From: an uncultured Planctomycetaceae bacterium
GTDB taxonomy: Bacteria > Planctomycetota > Planctomycetia > Pirellulales > Lacipirellulaceae
Length of the DNA stretch: 9,901 nt
Reading direction: 5' to 3'
NCBI GenBank assembly: GCA_937860165.1
Contig: CALMBE010000663.1
Coordinates: 1-9,901 of the forward strand
The notes under the pieces are model-generated. The model was given only the letters and a program-made list of their open reading frames with translations. It had not been told where the DNA came from and searched no databases. Made by a program: the position numbers and the translations under genes. Positions 1 to 7,109 of this stretch are shown piece by piece. Positions within the stretch are counted from its first letter, which is position 1, and the number at the start of each line of letters is the position of its first letter.

Positions 1-1619
1 TCTTGGCCTTTGGCATCGAGACGTACAACCGCAGTGCCACCCTCTAGAATTATAATTTCCCGTGGTTCTCCCGCATCGTCGGAAATCAATGCGATGTCTC
101 CAGGACTGTGAATTGAACTCGTGGGAGTCTCCCAAATCGATTCTGCCAACAATTGATCTGGCAATTCCTGGGAGGCGACTTTCGCTTGCGTCGCAGCGCT
201 GCGGATCAAAGAGCTGTTGATTGTCGCGGCGTCAAGGATGGCTTCATATTCCTTGATTTGCTGTTCATGCTCCTCGCGGGCAGCGGCGGCCAAATCTGTT
301 CCTTCGAGAAGACCTTCAATCTTGGATGCCAGTTCATCCGCCGTGCGAATCATTCCCACTTGATTCAATTGCAATCGACCCTTGCCGTCCATGAGCAAGA
401 TTGTCGGCGTGTATTTGACACCCAACTTGTCGAACGCGGATTTTTTAAGATCCCGCAGTACGGGAATCGTAGACCCCCAGGCCCGCGATGTCTTTTCTAC
501 AGTCGACGTGTCGATGGAATCGGGGTCGGTACTTACCGAGAAAAAGACTACCTCATCGGATTCCTTGAACTTTTGGTACGCCTGTTCCAAGAGGGGAGTT
601 TGCTGCTTGCACGGCTGGCAATTTGTGGACCAAAAATCGAACAAACAGATTTTTCCTACAACAGTCTCAGGAGTGACCGTGCTTCCGTCTGCCGAGCGAA
701 ACTCAAATTCATCTGTTACTTTCCCCAAGCTTGATGGGGGGGCCTCTGGGGGGGGCGAAACAAATCGTCGGACAAGTCGGCCTGCTGCGGGGACGTCAAT
801 GGATAAACTCGTGTTGTCAATTTGAGGGTCAAACGTCACCTCGGAAAAATTTAGTTCCACTGAAAAACTGGAAAACTGCTGCCCGGGATCAAGTTGTTCT
901 CTTTGCGATTCGGTCGGGATTTCCATCCTTCGCAGATGGAATCGTTCTTTGTCGATCCACAGGATGCGATTCCCTTCGGGCTCGGAGAATTCCAAGCGGT
1001 AGAAGGCCTCCTTGTCAATGACTCCGTCGGATATCAGCCGCATGCCCTTTGCTCGGGGAAAGATCGGTTGATCCGGATCGCCGATGAGTAATAACCTCAA
1101 TTGTGGAAATAGATTCTCCATTGCCACTTGGAAAATAGCCTGACGCAATTCAGGTTCAGGTACCAGGTTGTCCACAGTTGCCAAACGTGGGGCAATGGCC
1201 TCGTGAATCTGTTCGGGAAGTTGATTGGCTTCCGAGCGAATTACCTCGCCATTGCACGCGATACGATATTTCGAACGACCTTCCGTATTGGAAGCGGCAT
1301 CCTCGTAGACGATCACATAGCGATTGGGGCGTTCAAATAGGATCGACATTTGATTGAAGGGGATTTCTGTAACCGTACCAAGGACGCGACTTACACCTTT
1401 CTGAGAAAGAACGGCATTGTCGGCAAAGGAATTTGCCGTACGGTAAGTGTCGCGCACTTTAGTCAGCAATTTCTCGGCGGAAATTACCGTGCGTCGCTCC
1501 GATTTCGTTGTTGGAGGAGTCGATCCACTCCGATTGCAGCCCACGATCATAAAAAAGACGATGCAGGAACAAGAAAGCTCGCCTGCTCGACGCGACAGGA
1601 AACGTAAACGGGAATTCAT
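1..1619 (-). CDS. Thioredoxin-domain lipoprotein with LolA-like N-terminal region (3' end beyond window)
   Basis: A minus-strand frame stays open from an ATG at 1619 to the left edge, giving 539 residues without a stop in the window. The N-terminus is a lipoprotein signal: Arg-rich start, hydrophobic stretch at residues 19-27 and lipobox IVGC with Cys28 as the lipidated residue. Residues about 40-230 resemble the LolA/DUF2092 type of lipid-binding beta fold (weak call). A Pro-rich linker at about 289-296 leads into a thioredoxin/TlpA-like domain at about 298-430, with FDFWSTNCQPCKQQ (Cys334-Gln-Pro-Cys337) and the cis-Pro motif YTPT (Pro405). A helical region follows, and the last visible residues (IALISDDAGEPREIIILEGG) look like the start of a beta-propeller-type repeat. 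Inferred role: membrane-anchored thiol-disulfide exchange outside the cytoplasm. A second in-frame ATG lies at 1667 but would put 16 extra residues before the signal peptide, so 1619 is preferred. Confidence 0.88.
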   Translation of the reverse strand, partial: MNSRLRFLSRRAGELSCSCIVFFMIVGCNRSGSTPPTTKSERRTVISAEKLLTKVRDTYRTANSFADNAVLSQKGVSRVLGTVTEIPFNQMSILFERPNRYVIVYEDAASNTEGRSKYRIACNGEVIRSEANQLPEQIHEAIAPRLATVDNLVPEPELRQAIFQVAMENLFPQLRLLLIGDPDQPIFPRAKGMRLISDGVIDKEAFYRLEFSEPEGNRILWIDKERFHLRRMEIPTESQREQLDPGQQFSSFSVELNFSEVTFDPQIDNTSLSIDVPAAGRLVRRFVSPPPEAPPSSLGKVTDEFEFRSADGSTVTPETVVGKICLFDFWSTNCQPCKQQTPLLEQAYQKFKESDEVVFFSVSTDPDSIDTSTVEKTSRAWGSTIPVLRDLKKSAFDKLGVKYTPTILLMDGKGRLQLNQVGMIRTADELASKIEGLLEGTDLAAAAREEHEQQIKEYEAILDAATINSSLIRSAATQAKVASQELPDQLLAESIWETPTSSIHSPGDIALISDDAGEPREIIILEGGTAVVRLDAKGQ

Positions 1620-1698
1620 CGAATACTTTCTGATTGGGCAGATTTTCCCTATTATGCTGGGTATCATTCGAGAGAAACGTCCCACTTGACCGGAACCG

Positions 1699-1704
1699 AT
1701 TGTA
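1699..1704 (-). promoter_or_regulatory. Possible -10 box for the thioredoxin lipoprotein gene
   Basis: On the minus strand this reads TACAAT, one base from the TATAAT consensus. It lies about 80 bases upstream of the preferred ATG at 1619 and about 32 from the alternative ATG at 1667. No convincing -35 hexamer at 16-18 bp spacing was found, so this is only a candidate in the 188-bp divergent gap. Confidence 0.22.
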
Positions 1705-1807
1705 CTGTCCCAATAAAGTGCCTGGAAACAAGGTAAAGGTATCACATTCTAGCCCTCAGGCAAAGTAGGCAACAGTCGGGCAGCGACTCACCTCGCATTA
1801 ATCTCCA

Positions 1808-3025
1808 ATGAAAGATTATGTTTCAAATAGTAGTTACTGGAAAGTCGATTCGGAGCACGACGGTGTTGTCATCGTGCGCGCCAATACTCCCACCTCATAC
1901 ACCGGACTTGAGATTGCCGCCAAAACAAGAGAGGCGCTCGAACACCCACTCGGCTATCCTGCTTTGAGTCTGTCGACTGTCCCCAGCGATTCCGTAGCCA
2001 TTTCACTCGAGTATGGCGTAGGAGAAGTTGAGCAAGTTTTGAATGGCACTCTGACGGCACTTGGATTAGCGAGGATCGAGCAGGCAGCAATCCAGGTACT
2101 GCTCGCACCAGAGTACTTGAGCGATTCACCGCTCACAGGCCGAATCATCGAGTTGGTGGGCTCGAATACACAGGTGAAGATTCACAATCCCGAGGATGAA
2201 GAAAACTTGGCCCTCTTGTCGGTCACACCCGAAGGCCTCCCAGTAAGACTGGGCCGAATCCTGTGCGAGGCTGACATCGTGATTCCCATCGGTGCCGCGA
2301 TTCCGTTGGCGTATCCTCAAGCAATATCGGGCAGTTTCTTTCCACGATTTTCCGATAACGCGATGAGTAAACGATTCAGCCAGCCTGCCGCGCAGCAATC
2401 AAAACAGCAACGGCAAAAGTTATTGGACGAGTTAGCCGCCTTCGATGCCTTGTTGGGAACCGGCCATGTGGTGCTGGTTGTTCCAGGTCCCGGAGACAAG
2501 ATCGCCGATATTCTGTGTGGTCCCACTGGCCTGGTTGTTAACAGAGCTCGAGATCGCTATCAAGAAATTTGGTCGCCTGCTCTTCCTAACAGGGCAGAGT
2601 TAGTGGTGGCTAGAATTGCAGGTGACCAGACTCAACAGACATGGCACAATCTGGTTCGGGCGGTGGCAGCTGCAGATGCAATCCGTACGGAGGATGGCAT
2701 GATTGCTGTTTGTACGGAACTCGAGCGGCCTCCGTTCCGAGGCTTCAAGCGCTTATTGGATGCCCCAGATTTATCCGCGGTTGAACGTGCCTTGCAATCC
2801 GAGAAACACCCCGACAGTGCTCACGCATTGCTGCTCTGCCAGGTGTTACAGCAAAGTACAGTCTATCTCCAAAGTAAGCTCGCCCCGGAATTGGCTGAAA
2901 GCCTCGGTTTCGCACCGGTTAGCTCCACAGAGGAATTGAATCGTTTGGTAAAGGGGGCTCGGAGTTGCATTGTGCTGGACCAAGCACAGTATCTTCAACC
3001 TAAACTGTTGGATCCTTCCCTCTGA
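1808..3025 (+). CDS. LarA-like (DUF2088 / lactate racemase fold) protein with degenerate active site
   Basis: This 405-residue protein has a LarA-like layout. The N-terminal domain includes VKIHNPEDEENLALLSVTPE (124-143) followed by GLPVRLGRILCEADIVIPIG (143-162), which matches the stretch just before the active site in nickel-dependent lactate racemases. The C-terminal domain has VRAVAAADAIRTEDGMIAVC (283-302), the HALLLC stretch near 339 and VYLQSKL (352-358), also typical of the family. LarA is known to use two catalytic histidines, a lysine that binds the nickel-pincer cofactor and a nickel-binding histidine. Here the expected EPH becomes IPL (165-167), and no lysine or histidine occurs in the following 20 residues where the pincer lysine is expected; the earlier catalytic histidine position is also unmatched. 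Length is close to the usual 420-430. Racemase activity is therefore doubtful. The gene starts at ATG without a clear ribosome binding site and lies 12 bp before ygfZ, probably in one transcript. Cytoplasmic. Confidence 0.8.
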   Translation: MKDYVSNSSYWKVDSEHDGVVIVRANTPTSYTGLEIAAKTREALEHPLGYPALSLSTVPSDSVAISLEYGVGEVEQVLNGTLTALGLARIEQAAIQVLLAPEYLSDSPLTGRIIELVGSNTQVKIHNPEDEENLALLSVTPEGLPVRLGRILCEADIVIPIGAAIPLAYPQAISGSFFPRFSDNAMSKRFSQPAAQQSKQQRQKLLDELAAFDALLGTGHVVLVVPGPGDKIADILCGPTGLVVNRARDRYQEIWSPALPNRAELVVARIAGDQTQQTWHNLVRAVAAADAIRTEDGMIAVCTELERPPFRGFKRLLDAPDLSAVERALQSEKHPDSAHALLLCQVLQQSTVYLQSKLAPELAESLGFAPVSSTEELNRLVKGARSCIVLDQAQYLQPKLLDPSL

Positions 3026-3037
3026 AATCGGTTGAGT

Positions 3038-4036
3038 ATGAATCAGACTGAATCTCCAACCTGGGAAGCTGATTACTGTGCCTTGACCAGCTCCTGTGGG
3101 CTGGTGCTGCTGAGCAATTGGACTCAACTTGTGATTCGTGGCCAGGACCGTGTTTCGTTCTTGCACAACATGTGTACGAACAACATTCGCGATCTCGGAG
3201 CAGGTACTGGGTGCGAAGCATTTTGCACTGATGTTAAGGGTAAAATTGTCGGGCACCTGTTGGTTATGGTGGAGCAAGAGCAGCTCACCCTATTGACCCT
3301 GCCTGAGCAAGCCTCAAAACTGATTGCCCATCTGGAGCGCTATATCATCCGTGAAGACGTGCAGTTTGGCGAAACCACGTCAGATTTTTCATGGTTCTTT
3401 GTTTGTGGCCCTCAAGCTCGAGGACGACTAGCCCACGTGTTGGATTCACCCGCCCAACTTCCCACCGAGAGCTGGCGATCCACGACTGTTTTTCTGCGTG
3501 ACACTCAATGTCTGGTGGTCGCTACAGACCTCGTTTGGCCTGGTGGGTTTCTCTTGCGGGTTGCTGCCTGTGAGTGTGACAGTCTCTCAGAAGGGATATC
3601 CACATCGCGGATTGTCGATTTCGATTCTCCCGCCTTTACCGCGATGCGGGTGGAGTCGGGATTTCCTTTCTATGGTTTGGACTTCGACAGTTCCCACCTC
3701 CCCCAAGAAATCGACCGTGATCGTCGTGCGATAAGCTTCAAAAAGGGATGCTATCTGGGGCAAGAAACGATCGCTCGCATCGACGCCCTCGGGCATGTTA
3801 ACAAAAAGCTCGCGAGCGTGAAGTTCACGGGTACTACAATTCCCGTAGTGGGGACCAGCTTGTTCCAAAATCAGATCGAAGTGGGGACTATCACTAGCGG
3901 TATCTGGTCGCCGGGCCACTCGGCTCCACTGGGGATGGGATTTATCTCTCGGGCAGCGAACTCGATTGGTAGCGTCTTGGAGAGCGAACTTGGGTCGGCC
4001 ACGATCATTGCTCCCTTTCTAACAGGGCATTCCTGA
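3038..4036 (+). CDS. ygfZ: YgfZ/GcvT-like folate-binding Fe-S cluster assembly protein
   Basis: The protein has 332 residues from the ATG at 3038; an in-frame TTG at 3032 would add two residues and is less likely. YgfZ (IBA57 in mitochondria) is a folate-binding relative of the glycine-cleavage T protein and supports assembly or repair of certain Fe-S enzymes, including tRNA-modifying ones. The signature K-G-C-Y-x-G-Q-E is present as KGCYLGQE (residues 236-243) with the conserved Cys238. Upstream, SFLHNMCTNNI (about 41-51) matches the family's FLxxxxTN motif, and RVESGFPFYGLDF (about 204-216) matches the stretch before the signature. The C-terminal barrel-like part (about 258-330) contains GHVNKKL and PLGMGFI. 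Length is typical of the family. It follows the LarA-like gene by 12 bp and ends 13 bp before the stop of the convergent minus-strand gene. No Shine-Dalgarno is seen. Confidence 0.9.
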   Translation: MNQTESPTWEADYCALTSSCGLVLLSNWTQLVIRGQDRVSFLHNMCTNNIRDLGAGTGCEAFCTDVKGKIVGHLLVMVEQEQLTLLTLPEQASKLIAHLERYIIREDVQFGETTSDFSWFFVCGPQARGRLAHVLDSPAQLPTESWRSTTVFLRDTQCLVVATDLVWPGGFLLRVAACECDSLSEGISTSRIVDFDSPAFTAMRVESGFPFYGLDFDSSHLPQEIDRDRRAISFKKGCYLGQETIARIDALGHVNKKLASVKFTGTTIPVVGTSLFQNQIEVGTITSGIWSPGHSAPLGMGFISRAANSIGSVLESELGSATIIAPFLTGHS

Positions 4037-4049
4037 TGGCCGTGGTTTG

Positions 4050-4538
4050 CTAGCAGACGCGCGCGGATGCGGCGATAGAAAATGGAGGGGCTTGCTCCAA
4101 CCACTGTTGTAGTCTCTGCAGCGCATCTCCGTCCGCGGGAAATTGGCCCACGATCTCCAATGTGCCTTGGTTAATCGCCGATTTGAGTTTCTCCAGTTTC
4201 AAAGAAAGCAATTCAGCGAACACCTGCACTTCAGAATCGACGAGTTCCCGCCGCAACATGACCGTAGCTGTAGTGAGCCTTTGCGGGGTCCAGGCAAAGA
4301 GCTTTCCCGTGTCGGCCTTTAAGATTTGTCCATCGACGTATGCGCGTCGCAATTGGCCCAAGTTGTTAAAGTGGACCACTGGCTCGGCTCCAAAATAAAG
4401 GCTCAGCGCTCCTCCGGCACGAAAGCCTGCGAACACCTCGACTGTGATCCCTTCCCAAACTATTTTCATCATGATCCGAGGCACTAAGGCCTTGGCGTCT
4501 CTGAGGAGATCTTCGCGATCTTGGGTGATTCGTGCCAT
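4050..4538 (-). CDS. Conserved-looking hypothetical protein, soluble, 162 aa
   Basis: I do not recognise a characterised family. The protein is 162 residues from the ATG at 4538. The frame is open upstream to a TTG at 4616, but those 26 extra codons overlap the hairpin at 4606-4640, so the ATG is preferred. There is no signal peptide or membrane segment. The N-terminal 26 residues look helical and charged, residues about 27-85 look like beta strands (KIVWEGITVEVFAGFRAGG, then EPVVHFNNLGQLRRAYVDGQ), and residues about 100-150 are helical with two amphipathic stretches and a Trp (QRLQQWLEQ). The compact, regular composition and frame consistency argue for a real gene. It lies 98 bp downstream of the M50-like membrane protein on the same strand and may be co-transcribed with it. 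Confidence 0.72.
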   Translation of the reverse strand: MARITQDREDLLRDAKALVPRIMMKIVWEGITVEVFAGFRAGGALSLYFGAEPVVHFNNLGQLRRAYVDGQILKADTGKLFAWTPQRLTTATVMLRRELVDSEVQVFAELLSLKLEKLKSAINQGTLEIVGQFPADGDALQRLQQWLEQAPPFSIAASARVC

Positions 4539-4605
4539 GGGAAGACTGAAACGCGATCGCGCTTTGACCGTCACGGTTAGAAGTTGGTGACTTGGAGCAG
4601 GGCAG

Positions 4606-4640
4606 CTAAGCCGCAAGCGTCTGGGAACACGCCGGCTTAG
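4606..4640 (-). terminator. Strong hairpin over the stop codon of the M50-like gene; possible terminator or processing site
   Basis: The arms CTAAGCCG (4606-4613) and CGGCTTAG (4633-4640) pair perfectly, and inside them GCGT (4617-4620) pairs with ACGC (4629-4632). This gives a 12-bp stem with a 3-nt bulge and an 8-nt loop. The minus-strand TAA stop at 4639-4637 lies inside the stem. No U-tract follows on the minus strand (CTGCCCTGCTCC), so it is not a classical intrinsic terminator. It may attenuate or protect the upstream message. Confidence 0.4.
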
Positions 4641-5710
4641 GATTCAGCATGATTGTCGCCGGTTGTTCCTCTTCGACGTTGATATCGCCGACTTGCTCGT
4701 TTCAAAAATGCGCGCTCTTCTTCTGAGAGGGCAGCGAAGCTCGAACCGTGAAGCCGGGCCAAAATCGCATCGACGCGTGCATCTTCATTTGCTTCTCGTT
4801 CTCTCCGTTTGCGATCTAAGGCTTCTTGCTGCTTATCTTGGAGGTGTTCGACCAGGACTGCTTCTCGATCTTCCTCAACCATGCCCCTGGCAAGCCAATC
4901 TTCGTCATCGGAATCAAACTGATCGATTGCTATCCCTGCGTCGAAACGCCGGGTTGACGAACCATTTCGAGCCGCGAACAGTAAGTACACCGACGTGGCT
5001 GCCAAGGGAAACCAACTCGGGAGCGTGCCTTCAACATCACGGCTCGAAGCCATCCACACTGCGAGCGACGCAAAAAAAACCGACATGCCGAGTGCAATGT
5101 GCGAGGTAGCAGTCTGAGCAGTATTTCGCCCCACGAGGGGCCACAGAAAACCTCGAATAATCTCCGAGCCTGCACAAGGCTCGACGGGAAGCAAGGCAAT
5201 CATTAGCAGGAATGAATTGATCCACACGCTGAGTTGGGCAAGTTGTTCGAACCCTATTTCTTGTAAGCCCACGTGAGGATACATGATCTTTGGACTGAGC
5301 GGGTTCACAACCAGGCGCAGGACGTCGCGATCTCCCGCCAAAGTTAGGCCGCAAGCGAACAGCATCACGGTGAGAAACAGAAATCCTGGTCCCACAATAC
5401 CAGTTAGCAACACGGCTGGTGGATCGGCAGGGACTTGAATCTGCGAAAGCCCTCCGACAGGGCCCAACACAAGAGACTTTACCTGGCCACCGACCCGTTG
5501 AGCTGTCAGAATTCGTACCAATTCGTAAGAGGTAACACTCGTCACGAGAATAATGAACGACCAGCATACGAGCCGTACCTCGACCCCTTCTGGTTCGCGG
5601 GTCAACAACATCGCCGCGAGCAATGCCAAAACCAAAAACGCATGGATTCGGATCTCGACCCCTCGCCAACGGCCAATGCAAAGGCTCCAATAATCGGTGT
5701 TCGAGGTCAT
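4637..5710 (-). CDS. Site-2 protease (M50)-like membrane protein lacking the metal-binding motifs
   Basis: The protein has 357 residues from the ATG at 5710; a TTG 16 codons upstream is in frame but lies before the typical start WSLCIGRWRGVEIRIHAF. Hydrophobic segments lie at about 22-37, 46-62, 98-124, 160-177, 204-221 and 231-247. The M50 HExxH helix is recognisable by position as SYELVRILTAQRVGG, followed by LVLGPVGGL, but the two histidines are Tyr62 and Arg66 and only Glu63 remains. The second family motif, normally N-x-x-P-x-x-P-L-D-G-G, is here NSFLLMIALLPVEPCAGSE, with the metal-binding Asp missing. Known M50 proteases need these residues for zinc, so proteolysis is unlikely. The C-terminal third is soluble and highly charged, ending in SEEERAFLKRASRRYQRRRG. 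The inferred role is a membrane pseudoprotease or scaffold. The gene is divergent from the NUDIX gene. Confidence 0.78.
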   Translation of the reverse strand: MTSNTDYWSLCIGRWRGVEIRIHAFLVLALLAAMLLTREPEGVEVRLVCWSFIILVTSVTSYELVRILTAQRVGGQVKSLVLGPVGGLSQIQVPADPPAVLLTGIVGPGFLFLTVMLFACGLTLAGDRDVLRLVVNPLSPKIMYPHVGLQEIGFEQLAQLSVWINSFLLMIALLPVEPCAGSEIIRGFLWPLVGRNTAQTATSHIALGMSVFFASLAVWMASSRDVEGTLPSWFPLAATSVYLLFAARNGSSTRRFDAGIAIDQFDSDDEDWLARGMVEEDREAVLVEHLQDKQQEALDRKRREREANEDARVDAILARLHGSSFAALSEEERAFLKRASRRYQRRRGTTGDNHAES

Positions 5711-5859
5711 GTGAGTTGCGAGGGTAGCGAGTTGTCTCGATGTGGCGATGGCTACCAAGTCGATTGCCGCTGGCCAGACAAGCCCCCCGACAACCTATTT
5801 GTGTTCCAGTTACGTATCGTACCAACGGCTGGAATTGTCGGCAAATCGTGTTTTGGAAA

Positions 5860-5868
5860 TGCTAGAAT
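5860..5868 (+). promoter_or_regulatory. Possible extended -10 promoter for the NUDIX gene
   Basis: The sequence TGCTAGAAT fits the extended -10 pattern TG-n-TAnAAT. Transcription would start near 5875, about 39 bases before the ATG at 5914. No good -35 box is seen at the proper spacing, which extended -10 promoters can tolerate. It lies in the 203-bp divergent gap. Confidence 0.3.
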
Positions 5869-5901
5869 TCGACAGAAAAATGGGGATCCAGGCATTATTT
5901 C

Positions 5902-5906
5902 GGGAG
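5902..5906 (+). promoter_or_regulatory. Ribosome binding site of the NUDIX gene
   Basis: GGGAG lies 7 bases before the ATG at 5914 and decides that start over the TTG at 5908. It is the only clear Shine-Dalgarno sequence in the window. Confidence 0.5.
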
Positions 5907-5913
5907 CTTGGAC

Positions 5914-6450
5914 ATGGCTGAATTACCAAAACTACTATTCACTGGCAGTCGGTTTCGTGTGATGGAATACTGTCAGGGCTCAGCCCAAGGCGGGCCGGGG
6001 CTCACTCGACAGATCATTGTCCACCCCGGAGCAGTGGTAATTTTGCCACTGTTGGCGGGAGATCGCGTCTGTCTAATCAGAAATTTCCGAGTCTCAGTCG
6101 GTCAAGACTTGATCGAATTGCCAGCTGGCACAATCGAGCCTCCGGAACCCCCCGCCCAGACTGCCATTCGCGAGCTCCGTGAAGAGACCGGTTACACGGC
6201 CGAGCATTGGCGCGAGCTGCCGGGATTTTTTATGTCCCCGGGCATCCTCAATGAAAGGATGCATTTATTTGTCGCGGAAGGGCTGACGGCCGGAGAAACC
6301 GCCCGAGAAGCTGGCGAAGAAATCGACAATCTCATTGTGCCCTGGGCAGAGGCCGTTGCCATGGCAGAACGAGGTGAAATCGAAGATGCGAAGTCGCTCG
6401 CGGGAATTCTGCTCTGGGACCGACTGCGGCGTTCAATTCCGTCGACCTAG
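5914..6450 (+). CDS. NUDIX hydrolase, ADP-ribose pyrophosphatase type
   Basis: This 178-residue cytosolic protein carries a complete NUDIX box at residues 72-94: Gly72, Glu77, then R-E-L-x-E-E-x-G (REL at 86-88, EETGY at 90-94), matching G-x5-E-x7-REUxEExGU, which binds the divalent metal. The flanking motifs point to the ADP-ribose pyrophosphatase subgroup: ELPAG directly before the box, and GFFMSPGILNERMHLFVAEG (104-123) after it, where this subgroup typically has a PG-x-x-x-E element. Such enzymes split ADP-ribose or related nucleoside diphosphate sugars into AMP and a sugar phosphate. Length fits the family (about 180-210). Start choice rests on GGGAG 7 bases upstream. The stop overlaps the stop of the convergent membrane protein gene. 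The exact substrate cannot be told from sequence; GDP-mannose or other NDP-sugars are alternatives. Confidence 0.9.
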   Translation: MAELPKLLFTGSRFRVMEYCQGSAQGGPGLTRQIIVHPGAVVILPLLAGDRVCLIRNFRVSVGQDLIELPAGTIEPPEPPAQTAIRELREETGYTAEHWRELPGFFMSPGILNERMHLFVAEGLTAGETAREAGEEIDNLIVPWAEAVAMAERGEIEDAKSLAGILLWDRLRRSIPST

Positions 6451-6872
6451 CGAAGCACGTTTGCTCCCAGCGCAACTAGCGGAGCTGCTGCTAGGCAAAT
6501 GCCAAACACGACGAGGCTTTGGGGCGGGGCAACGGTACGCACTCGGTATAAGATTGGCAACAAGGCCAACGAGAGAAGGCCCACCAGCGCCCCAGACATC
6601 AAGAGTAAGTTCTTGAACATTGCCAGTCCTTGGCTGTCTGGACTACTGGTCAAAAGCCAGTGGGCTCCCACGATGGTCAAGTTGCAGAAGAACAATGTCG
6701 TAAGCGATACGGTCCAAGCCACCGTCACGGCCTCGCTCCCTTTGGATTCGACCGGCGGAATATAGCGATTTGGCTTGGGAGGTTTCTTTGGTTTCCGGGA
6801 TTTGGTTTTCACGATTGAGTAGCCAAAATTGCATGTGGCAAAAAAACAACATCTTGCAATGCCTCTTAGCAT
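6447..6872 (-). CDS. Small membrane protein with three predicted helices, unknown function
   Basis: I do not recognise a named family. From the ATG at 6872 the product has 141 residues. A GTG at 6812 would give 121 residues starting VKTKSRKPKKPPKPNRYIPP and may be the true start, because the extra 20 residues are Cys- and Phe-rich and unlike a normal N-terminus. A basic, Pro-rich cytoplasmic-looking segment (residues 22-44) is followed by three hydrophobic segments at about 49-74, 86-109 and 119-140; the protein ends with the last helix. Positive charges before the first helix suggest an inside N-terminus. The coding region ends tail to tail with the NUDIX gene, sharing 4 bp. It is probably a single-gene transcript. 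Confidence 0.7.
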   Translation of the reverse strand: MLRGIARCCFFATCNFGYSIVKTKSRKPKKPPKPNRYIPPVESKGSEAVTVAWTVSLTTLFFCNLTIVGAHWLLTSSPDSQGLAMFKNLLLMSGALVGLLSLALLPILYRVRTVAPPQSLVVFGICLAAAPLVALGANVLR

Positions 6873-6914
6873 ATCAAGTTTTTCCTTTGTCAGGAAGCTT
6901 TTGAGATTCTACAT

Positions 6915-6928
6915 TTGCCTCAAGGCAA
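6915..6928. promoter_or_regulatory. Short dyad, possible operator
   Basis: TTGCCT and AGGCAA form an inverted repeat with a 2-base centre, in the 237-bp divergent gap between the membrane protein gene and the coiled-coil gene. Its place about 43 bases upstream of the membrane protein ATG would suit a repressor site, but a 6-bp arm can arise by chance. Nothing else stands out in this gap. Confidence 0.2.
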
Positions 6929-7109
6929 TTCGTGAGCTAGTGTTTTAACGGCGGAGTGCATAGTTTTGCCCTGCTAACTTTTCTAAGTGCGAATTTCATC
7001 CTGCCAATCGCACCCGATCTCTGCTGTTAGATATTGACTGCAATCTCCCTCGTTGAGTGCCGGACGTTTCCCTACCTGCCTAAGTGCGCAAACCTAGCCA
7101 CTTCCTGCC

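Noticed and set aside
153..1340. Several plus-strand open frames across the left 1.3 kb
   Set aside because: They are antisense shadows of the thioredoxin lipoprotein, whose minus-strand frame stays open for the full 539 codons and has a lipobox, CxxC and cis-Pro.
1686..1717. TTGACC followed by CAATAA as a promoter for the LarA-like gene
   Set aside because: The spacing between the two boxes is about 19-20 bp and the -10 match is poor, so I could not support it as a feature.
1808..3025. Functional lactate racemase larA
   Set aside because: The residues known to bind the nickel-pincer cofactor and catalyse racemisation are not found at the expected positions, so the gene symbol was withheld.
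5037..5825. Minus-strand 262-codon frame overlapping the M50-like gene
   Set aside because: It is the same strand in another frame; the product is Arg/Cys/Ser-rich without hydrophobic pattern, whereas the chosen frame shows clear membrane helices and family motifs.
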